In this document: positions 1 through 4,023 of the stretch, piece after piece
How positions within the stretch are numbered: the first letter of the stretch is position 1
Layout of the letters: each line of letters opens with the position of its first letter
Assembly: GCA_027038235.1 (NCBI GenBank)
Contig: JALVXV010000315.1
Span: 1-5,512 of the forward strand
Length of the DNA stretch: 5,512 bases
From: Campylobacterales bacterium
GTDB taxonomy: Bacteria > Campylobacterota > Campylobacteria > Campylobacterales > JALSKU01
Direction of reading: 5' to 3'
Translations under genes and position numbers: made by a program
The notes under the pieces: generated by a model
Databases searched by the model: none
What the model saw: the letters and a program-made list of their open reading frames with translations, nothing else
Told to the model about the DNA's origin: nothing

Positions 1-119
1 TCACCTATCATGATCACAGCAAGTCCGGGAGTGATAGATGCCTTTTTTAAAAGCTCGACATCCTCTTTGATCTTGCTCTGTATCTTTTTTGCTAACTCTT
101 TGCCATTTAAAACAATCAT
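1..119 (-). CDS. folD: FolD, methylenetetrahydrofolate dehydrogenase/cyclohydrolase, N-terminal fragment
   Basis: Bifunctional cytosolic enzyme of one-carbon metabolism; the family oxidises 5,10-methylene-THF to methenyl-THF with NADP and then hydrolyses it to 10-formyl-THF. Only the first 39 codons are inside the window; the gene continues beyond the left edge. The translation starts MIVLNGKELAKKIQ and contains the PGLAVIMIG stretch at residues 31-39, which matches the usual FolD N-terminus (a start like M-x-(I/L)-x-GK, an amphipathic helix, then PGLAVI-x-(V/I)G). The catalytic Lys and the Rossmann fold would lie outside. The ATG at 117-119 is preceded by an AAGG-type ribosome site. It is transcribed divergently from the cytochrome-hemL genes. 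The family call rests on a short fragment but the motif is distinctive. Confidence 0.9.
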   Translation of the reverse strand, partial: MIVLNGKELAKKIQSKIKEDVELLKKASITPGLAVIMIG

Positions 120-147
120 ATAAAACCTAACCTTAATATTTTTTGTG

Positions 148-153
148 TATAAT
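148..153 (+). promoter_or_regulatory. Probable sigma-70 -10 box for the cytochrome c-hemL operon
   Basis: A perfect TATAAT is preceded by TTTTTTGTG, which resembles the Campylobacterota housekeeping promoter: a T-rich block and a TG just before the -10, with no conserved -35 box. I see no TTGACA-like box at the expected distance. Transcription would start near position 160, giving a leader of about 50 bases before the cytochrome start. Assigned from sequence alone. Confidence 0.5.
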
Positions 154-165
154 ACCAAATATGTT

Positions 166-171
166 ATTATA
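166..171 (-). promoter_or_regulatory. Possible -10 box for folD
   Basis: On the minus strand positions 171 to 166 read TATAAT, about 47 bases before the folD start. This would place the start site near 159 and give a leader of roughly 40 bases. It would overlap the divergent promoter for the cytochrome gene. The region is very A+T-rich, so a chance match is quite possible. Confidence 0.3.
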
Positions 172-213
172 TAGGGATAAAATTGGAAAATTTGGGATCA
201 AAGGATAGTGTGG

Positions 214-579
214 GTGAGGTTATATCTATATATTTTTTCTTTTTTTATAGTTTCTAAGATATTTGCAAATGATTCATTTATCACCAATTTAGAATATGCT
301 AAAATGCTCTATGAAAACCCAAGAGGCATAGGGTGCAATAAGTGCCATGGTAGATATGGAGAGGGAAAGATAATAGCTAAATACAAAAAAAAAGGTAAGG
401 TTTACTATCTAAAATCACCCAATATAAATAACATTTCCAAAGAGGATTTTTTCAAGAGTTTTAGCTCTAGGCATAAAATCATGCCCAAATATTTTTTGAC
501 TTATCAAGAGATAAATAGCTTATATTTTTATTTGCAACAAATAAAAAGAAAAATAGATAAAAAGAGAGGAAAAAAATGA
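214..579 (+). CDS. Small monohaem cytochrome c, exported
   Basis: Predicted 121-residue periplasmic or membrane-anchored c-type cytochrome. The N-terminus (MRLYLYIFSFFIVSKIFA, then ND) is a signal peptide with a hydrophobic core and a possible cleavage after FA. One haem site, CNKCH, lies at residues 41-45, followed by GRYGEGK as in class I cytochromes. A Met in KIMPKY at residue 90 is the likely sixth haem ligand, and a terminal helix (EINSLYFYLQQ) follows as in that fold. The tail is very basic (KRKIDKKRGKK). I prefer GTG at 214 because AAAGGA at 200-205 sits 8 bases before it; the longer GTG at 208 (two extra residues, MW) lies too close to that site. The stop overlaps the hemL start (ATGA), so the two are probably translated together. 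Its redox partner is unknown. The cytochrome call is firm; the specific role is not. Confidence 0.88.
   Translation: MRLYLYIFSFFIVSKIFANDSFITNLEYAKMLYENPRGIGCNKCHGRYGEGKIIAKYKKKGKVYYLKSPNINNISKEDFFKSFSSRHKIMPKYFLTYQEINSLYFYLQQIKRKIDKKRGKK
563..570 (+). promoter_or_regulatory. Ribosome binding site of hemL
   Basis: AGAGAGGA lies 5 bases before the ATG at 576, inside the last codons of the cytochrome gene. It is one of the best ribosome sites in the window and fixes the hemL start at the ATGA overlap. Confidence 0.7.
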
Positions 580-1871
580 GTATAAAAAATTCATTAGAGG
601 CTTTTAAAGAGGCAAAAAAAGTTATCCCAGGTGGTGTTGATTCGCCTGTGAGAGCATTTAAGAGTGTTGGTGGTACTCCACTCTTTATCCAAAGAGGAGA
701 GGGAGCATATCTTTATGATATAGATGGCAATAGATATATAGATTTTGTTCAAAGTTGGGGACCTCTTATCTTTGGTCATTGCGATAAAGATATAGAAAGT
801 AGTGTCATCAAAGCAGCTAAAAAAGGGCTTAGTTTTGGAGCTCCAACTACTGTTGAGACTAAACTAGCCAATGAGATAGTACAAATGTTTGACAATATTG
901 ACAAAATAAGATTTGTAAGTAGCGGTACAGAGGCAGTGATGAGTGCTATTAGATTGGCAAGAGGATATACCAATAAAGATGACATTGTAAAATTTGAAGG
1001 GTGTTATCATGGGCATAGTGATTCACTTTTAGTCCAAGCAGGAAGTGGAGCAGTAACCTTTGGTACTCCAAGCTCTCCTGGTGTTCCTAATGATTTTACA
1101 AAGCATACTCTTTTAGCAAAATATAATGATATAAAAAGTGTAGAAAAATGTTTTGAAAACTCCAAAGATATAGCTTGTGTTATTATAGAGCCAATTGCTG
1201 GTAATATGGGATTGGTTCCAGCTCATAGAGAGTTTTTGAAAAAATTAAGAGAGTTATGCGATAAAAATGGAGCACTCTTGATATTTGATGAGGTAATGAG
1301 TGGCTTTAGAGCTGATCTTAAAGGTGCCCAAGGCTTGGTAGATACAAAGCCAGATATTGTAACCTTTGGTAAAGTCATAGGTGGCGGAATGCCAGTAGGT
1401 GCTTTTGGAGCAAGAGATGAAATAATGGACAAACTTAGTCCTGATGGCCCTATCTATCAAGCAGGAACACTTAGTGGCAATCCTGTAGCTATGAGTGCAG
1501 GTTTAGCTAGTATCCAAAAATTGAAAAATACTCCAAATATCTATAGTGAGCTAGAAAGAAAGGCAAAAAAATTGATGGATGGTTTTAGGAGTGAGGCAGA
1601 GAAAAATGGTATCCCTTTGCAAACTTGTGTCAAAGGTAGCATGTTTGGCTTCTTTTTCAATGAAAATCCTGTAAAGAACTTTGATGATGCACTAAAAAGT
1701 GATACAAAAATGTTTGCCTTATTTCATTCTAAAATGATTGAAAGTGGTGTCTATTTTGCTTGTAGCCAATTTGAAACAGGTTTTATCTCAACTGTTATGA
1801 GTGATAAGATGATAGATGAAGTTATTTTAAAAGCTAAGATAGCTTTTAAAGAGCTTAAGGCTGAGTGCTAA
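576..1871 (+). CDS. hemL: HemL, glutamate-1-semialdehyde 2,1-aminomutase
   Basis: PLP-dependent cytosolic enzyme that turns glutamate-1-semialdehyde into 5-aminolevulinate, the last step of the C5 route to ALA, the precursor of haem and other tetrapyrroles. At 431 residues it has the normal family length. Visible landmarks: the N-terminal PGGVDSPVRAF at 18-28; SSGTEA at 115-120 (cofactor phosphate binding); YHGH at 144-147; FDEV at 237-240, with Asp238 expected to contact the PLP ring nitrogen; and FGKVIGGGMPVGAFG, where Lys266 is the expected Schiff-base lysine. GTLSGNP at 297-303 is also typical. No key residue is missing and the frame is intact. It follows the cytochrome gene with a 4-base overlap, and the AtpZ-like gene starts 19 bases after its stop, so all are probably one transcript. 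An 11-bp inverted repeat lies in its last codons. Confidence 0.98.
   Translation: MSIKNSLEAFKEAKKVIPGGVDSPVRAFKSVGGTPLFIQRGEGAYLYDIDGNRYIDFVQSWGPLIFGHCDKDIESSVIKAAKKGLSFGAPTTVETKLANEIVQMFDNIDKIRFVSSGTEAVMSAIRLARGYTNKDDIVKFEGCYHGHSDSLLVQAGSGAVTFGTPSSPGVPNDFTKHTLLAKYNDIKSVEKCFENSKDIACVIIEPIAGNMGLVPAHREFLKKLRELCDKNGALLIFDEVMSGFRADLKGAQGLVDTKPDIVTFGKVIGGGMPVGAFGARDEIMDKLSPDGPIYQAGTLSGNPVAMSAGLASIQKLKNTPNIYSELERKAKKLMDGFRSEAEKNGIPLQTCVKGSMFGFFFNENPVKNFDDALKSDTKMFALFHSKMIESGVYFACSQFETGFISTVMSDKMIDEVILKAKIAFKELKAEC
1826..1850 (+). repeat. 11-bp inverted repeat with 3-base loop inside the 3' end of hemL
   Basis: TTTAAAAGCTA at 1826-1836 and TAGCTTTTAAA at 1840-1850 are exact reverse complements separated by AGA. 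In RNA this would give a compact hairpin about 20 bases before the hemL stop. No T-run follows, so it is not a standard terminator, and the bases code for ordinary hemL residues (ILKAKIAFK). It could affect mRNA stability or be chance in A+T-rich coding DNA. Confidence 0.45.
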
Positions 1872-1879
1872 GAGCTTTA

Positions 1880-1885
1880 AAGGAT
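1880..1885 (+). promoter_or_regulatory. Ribosome binding site deciding the GTG start at 1891
   Basis: AAAGGA lies 5 bases before GTG 1891. It supports this non-ATG start for the AtpZ-like protein; no in-frame ATG occurs until codon 24, inside the first membrane helix. Confidence 0.6.
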
Positions 1886-1890
1886 AATAG

Positions 1891-2178
1891 GTGAGTGAAA
1901 AAAAACCCAAATATGGTAAGATAATAGAGGGAGCAGAGCAGCTCTCTCTTGGTATATCTATGGTTGTAGCTGTTTTGATTGGTGTAGGGCTAGGTATATT
2001 TTTAAAGAACACTTTTGGTATATGGTGGCTTCTTTGGGTGGGGGTTTTCATAGGTATTGGAGCAGCTATCTTAAATGTCTATAAAGCTTATAAAAAGCAG
2101 GTCAAAGAGTATGATGAATTTAAAGATGATATAAGATATAAAAATCTATATAAAGATGATGAAGATGAAGAGTATTAA
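1891..2178 (+). CDS. AtpZ/AtpI-family two-helix membrane protein
   Basis: A 95-residue inner-membrane protein with two predicted helices at about 20-38 and 43-64. The pattern is that of the AtpZ/AtpI family: a Gly-rich first helix (GVGLGIFL), a short turn with an aromatic pair (FGIWW), a second Gly-rich helix (GVFIGIGAAILNVYKAY) ending in the family's typical N-x-Y-(K/R). Known members are linked to F1Fo ATP synthase, either in assembly of the c-ring or in Mg2+ uptake. Here there are no atp genes in the window, so the role is inferred only from the fold. The C-terminus is charged and ends in a very acidic tail (DDEDEEY). It probably shares a transcript with hemL, 19 bases upstream, and its end overlaps the next gene. 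Start is GTG. A general small membrane protein of another family is the alternative. Confidence 0.75.
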   Translation: MSEKKPKYGKIIEGAEQLSLGISMVVAVLIGVGLGIFLKNTFGIWWLLWVGVFIGIGAAILNVYKAYKKQVKEYDEFKDDIRYKNLYKDDEDEEY

Positions 2179-2647
2179 TACTCAACTTTTTATCTATGTA
2201 ATACTTGATATATTTGTACTAATTTTTAGCATGTTTAAGGGGTATAGTTGGATCGCAAATACCCAAATAGCCTTTATGGGTGCATTTTGTGTCGTTTTGC
2301 TCTCATTTTTATCATACATTAGAAATATAAATAAGCAGATAAAAGCATTGGGAGAGATAATAGATGAAAGAGACTATATAGATGAGCTAGATGACCCTTA
2401 TGAACTTTATGATACAGAAGATAGTAGTGATGAGAAAAGAAGTAGAGTTAAAATATCTATGAAAAATTTATCTAAAAGCAAAAGTGCAGCTTTTTCTCTA
2501 CTAAGAGTATTGGGATATGCAATTTTAATCGCTGGATTTTTCCTGCTTTTAAAGATGAATATTTTTCATATAGTACCATATCTAATTGGTATATCTATCA
2601 TACCTATCGGTGGACTAATCAATATCATCTATCAAAAAAGTCTATAA
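2156..2647 (+). CDS. Four-helix membrane protein of unknown function
   Basis: I do not recognise a named family. The 163-residue product has four predicted membrane helices, at about 11-27, 35-54, 113-133 and 138-159. They form two hairpins separated by a hydrophilic segment of about 55 residues. The first part of that segment is very acidic (DERDYIDELDD, then YDTEDSSDEK, residues 70-94) and the second part basic (KRSRVKISMKNLSKSKS). Both ends and this loop are probably cytoplasmic. ATG codons at 2156, 2159 and 2165 are all possible starts; none has a strong ribosome site, and the gene overlaps the AtpZ-like gene by 14 to 23 bases, which suggests translational coupling. The partnership with the AtpZ-like gene hints at a related membrane role, but no catalytic motif is visible. 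That it is a real gene is well supported by the overlap, membrane pattern and codon use. Confidence 0.8.
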   Translation: MMKMKSINTQLFIYVILDIFVLIFSMFKGYSWIANTQIAFMGAFCVVLLSFLSYIRNINKQIKALGEIIDERDYIDELDDPYELYDTEDSSDEKRSRVKISMKNLSKSKSAAFSLLRVLGYAILIAGFFLLLKMNIFHIVPYLIGISIIPIGGLINIIYQKSL

Positions 2648-2648
2648 T
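2643..2648 (+). promoter_or_regulatory. Possible -10 box for rsmH
   Basis: TATAAT overlaps the stop codon of the upstream membrane protein gene. A transcript starting near 2655 would have a leader of about 68 bases carrying the palindrome at 2683-2706. No clear -35 or extended -10 element is seen, so this is tentative. Confidence 0.3.
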
Positions 2649-2652
2649 ATTA

Positions 2653-2669
2653 GAGGTGCCCTTAACCTC
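2653..2669 (+). repeat. Small G+C-rich hairpin after the hypothetical membrane gene
   Basis: GAGGT at 2653-2657 pairs with ACCTC at 2665-2669 around a 7-base loop. It begins 5 bases after the stop codon. There is no T-run next to it, so it does not qualify as a Rho-independent terminator. It could slow the polymerase, protect the mRNA 3' end, or be chance. Confidence 0.3.
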
Positions 2670-2682
2670 AACATAATAAATC

Positions 2683-2706
2683 TTTTAGTAAAATCAATTA
2701 CTAAAA
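2683..2706. repeat. Perfect 9-bp inverted repeat in front of rsmH
   Basis: TTTTAGTAA at 2683-2691 and TTACTAAAA at 2698-2706 are exact reverse complements around the 6-base centre AATCAA. The right arm ends 4 bases before the AGGAGA ribosome site of rsmH. It could be a DNA operator for a dimeric regulator, or an RNA hairpin that affects access to the ribosome site. The stem is A+T-rich and thus weak as RNA, which slightly favours a DNA site or chance. Confidence 0.5.
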
Positions 2707-2709
2707 AAT

Positions 2710-2715
2710 AGGAGA
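2710..2715 (+). promoter_or_regulatory. Ribosome binding site deciding the TTG start of rsmH
   Basis: AGGAGA lies 7 bases before TTG 2723. The resulting N-terminus, MNIPHIPVLYNEV, matches the usual RsmH beginning (H-x-PVL-x-EV), so the TTG start is well supported by both spacing and family. Confidence 0.75.
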
Positions 2716-2722
2716 AATATTT

Positions 2723-3649
2723 TTGAATATACCACATATTCCTGTGCTTTATAATGAAGTGATAGAGACTTTTAGTGATATTGAAGATGGCTATATTATC
2801 GACTGTACTTTAGGATATGGTGGACATAGTGAGGCACTATTGGAAAATTTACCAAATGTTAAACTTATCTGCATAGATCAAGATAGTGAAGCATTGGAGT
2901 TTTCAAAAAAGAGACTTCATAGATTTAAAGATAGAATCATATTTGAAAAAGGAAGATTCTCATCTGCCATAAAAAGACATTTAGATAGGGATATAAGGGG
3001 GATATTGGCTGATATTGGTGTATCATCTTTACAACTTGATAAAAAAGAGAGGGGTTTTGGATTTGATAGTGATACTTTGGATATGAGGATGGATCAAAAT
3101 GCACCTTTTAGTGCAAAAGATGTGATAAATTCATATACAAAAGAGCAACTTGAAGAGATTTTTAGAGAGTATGGCGAGATAAGAGAGTATAAAAAGATTG
3201 CCCATATCATTATCAAAGCTAGAGCTAAAAAGCCTATTGAAAGTGCTAGAGAGCTATCTAGCTTGATAGAAAAAAATTTTAAAAGGGGAAAAATACACTC
3301 TGCAACTTTAGCTTTTCAAGCTATAAGGATAGAGGTCAATGATGAGCTTGGTGAACTTAATAATCTTTTAGAGAGTATAAAAGATGCCAAATTAAATAAT
3401 TGCAAAGTGGCGATTATCACCTTTCACTCACTAGAGGATAGAATAGTAAAAAGAACCTTTAAAGAGTGGGCAAAAAGATGTATCTGTCCTCCTGATCTTT
3501 ATAGATGTGAGTGCGGAGGCAATCATGCTATCGGCAAAATATTGACAAAAAAACCGATAAAACCGACAAAAGAGGAGATAAAATCCAACCCTAGAAGTAG
3601 AAGTTCAAAAATGAGAGTATTCTATCTAAGGCAAGATGATGAAAAGTAG
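2723..3649 (+). CDS. rsmH: RsmH (MraW), 16S rRNA m4C1402 N4-methyltransferase
   Basis: SAM-dependent methyltransferase that modifies N4 of C1402 in the decoding centre of 16S rRNA; acts on the small ribosomal subunit in the cytosol. At 308 residues the length is normal. Landmarks: HIPVLYNEV at 5-13; the SAM-binding motif DCTLGYGGHSEALL at 27-40; IDQD at 51-54; ADIGVSSLQLD at 96-106; ERGFGF and DMRMD at 109-124; the helical insert domain around 130-190; ATLAFQAIRIEVNDEL at 194-209; ITFHSLEDRIVKR at 232-244; and a C-terminal SNPRSRSSKMRVF. A CxC-PP...CxCGG segment at 253-266, common in this family, may bind metal. It starts with TTG. The next gene overlaps its 3' end by 14 bases. The order rsmH then an FtsL-like gene is that of the classical dcw cluster. 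Confidence 0.97.
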   Translation: MNIPHIPVLYNEVIETFSDIEDGYIIDCTLGYGGHSEALLENLPNVKLICIDQDSEALEFSKKRLHRFKDRIIFEKGRFSSAIKRHLDRDIRGILADIGVSSLQLDKKERGFGFDSDTLDMRMDQNAPFSAKDVINSYTKEQLEEIFREYGEIREYKKIAHIIIKARAKKPIESARELSSLIEKNFKRGKIHSATLAFQAIRIEVNDELGELNNLLESIKDAKLNNCKVAIITFHSLEDRIVKRTFKEWAKRCICPPDLYRCECGGNHAIGKILTKKPIKPTKEEIKSNPRSRSSKMRVFYLRQDDEK

Positions 3650-3944
3650 TAAAACAGAGACTAAAAAAGCAAAATATACTCTCTTAGATGAGGTTGATAC
3701 TCATCGAAAGATGGATGTTGACAATCTTAGCATAAAACTTTTATTTGGTGTTCTTTTAGCTCTATTTACTGCACTACTTATAATATTACCAGATATTTAT
3801 CTCAAAAATGAGATATATTATGAGAGTCGCAATATTGCAAAACTTTATAATGAGTACTCTGTTTTAAAAGAGGAAAATAGAGCTTTAAAGCAAAAACTTG
3901 AAAGAATAAAGTTTAAAAATCAAGTTTTAGATACAATTTTTTAG
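3636..3944 (+). CDS. FtsL-like bitopic membrane protein with coiled coil
   Basis: A 102-residue protein with a cytoplasmic N-terminus of about 32 residues, one membrane helix at about 33-53, and a C-terminal coiled coil predicted to lie in the periplasm. Residues I67, L70, Y74, L77, N81, L84, L88, I91, N95 and L98 follow a strict 3-4 heptad spacing. Size, topology and coiled coil match the cell division proteins FtsL and FtsB/DivIC, which link FtsQ to the FtsW-FtsI septal wall synthase. Position directly after rsmH, where ftsL normally lies, supports the same reading. These families have very low sequence identity, so the identification is by shape and place, and I give no gene symbol. The start is ATG 3636 or ATG 3639; AAGG at 3628-3631 is better spaced for the second. 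No ftsI follows. Confidence 0.75.
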   Translation: MMKSSKTETKKAKYTLLDEVDTHRKMDVDNLSIKLLFGVLLALFTALLIILPDIYLKNEIYYESRNIAKLYNEYSVLKEENRALKQKLERIKFKNQVLDTIF

Positions 3945-3957
3945 GAGCCTTTGGCTC
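3945..3957. repeat. Short hairpin right after the FtsL-like gene
   Basis: GAGCC at 3945-3949 pairs with GGCTC at 3953-3957 around TTT, starting on the base after the TAG stop. The T-run lies before the stem instead of after it, and on the minus strand no T-run follows either, so it is not a normal intrinsic terminator in either direction. It may still be a 3' stability or pausing element. Confidence 0.45.
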
Positions 3958-3991
3958 AGGGGTAAAGGGATAAAGGTGAAAAGGGGTAAAG
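3958..3991 (+). repeat. Purine-rich tract with a 10-base direct repeat
   Basis: AGGGGTAAAG occurs exactly at 3958-3967 and again at 3982-3991, 24 bases apart. The bases between (GGATAAAGGTGAAA) are further variants of the same G-run/TAAA theme. The plus strand is almost free of C here, unlike the rest of the window. The repeats contain several ribosome-site-like G-runs. Confidence 0.5.
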
Positions 3992-4023
3992 AATTGAAAA
4001 TGAAATTAAATGGAAACAAATGA
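3976..4023 (+). CDS. Possible 15-codon leader peptide before the RND gene
   Basis: GTG 3976 opens a short frame of 15 codons (VKRGKELKMKLNGNK, first codon read as Met) whose TGA overlaps the RND start ATG as ATGA. AAAGGGA at 3964-3970 stands 5 bases before this GTG, and AAAAGGGG at 3979-3986 stands 7 bases before an in-frame TTG at 3994. The RND ATG itself has only a weak GGA nearby, so ribosomes ending this frame could restart on it. No family is recognisable and the frame is short enough to be chance. Confidence 0.25.
   Translation: MKRGKELKMKLNGNK

Noticed and set aside
594..985. Two minus-strand open frames inside hemL
   Set aside because: They are antisense shadows of an intact, fully conserved hemL with no recognisable domain and no start signal.
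1223..1460. Two overlapping minus-strand frames in the PLP-lysine region of hemL
   Set aside because: They overlap each other and lie antisense to the most conserved part of hemL. The coding constraint on the plus strand explains the open frames.
1935..1945. Small inverted repeat AGAGC-A-GCTCT in the AtpZ-like gene
   Set aside because: Five base pairs around one central base is too short for a real loop and is easily explained by chance within coding sequence.
1827..2051. Minus-strand frame spanning the hemL end and the AtpZ-like gene
   Set aside because: It crosses two plus-strand genes and has no ribosome site or recognisable protein pattern.
3475..3525. CxC...CxC cluster in RsmH as a novel zinc site
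   Set aside because: A similar CxCPP...CxCG stretch is common in many RsmH proteins from other phyla as I remember them, so it is a family trait and not a novelty here.
3945..3957. Rho-independent terminator after the FtsL-like gene
   Set aside because: The stem is only 5 bp and no T-run follows it on either strand; the T-run lies before it. Kept only as a hairpin.
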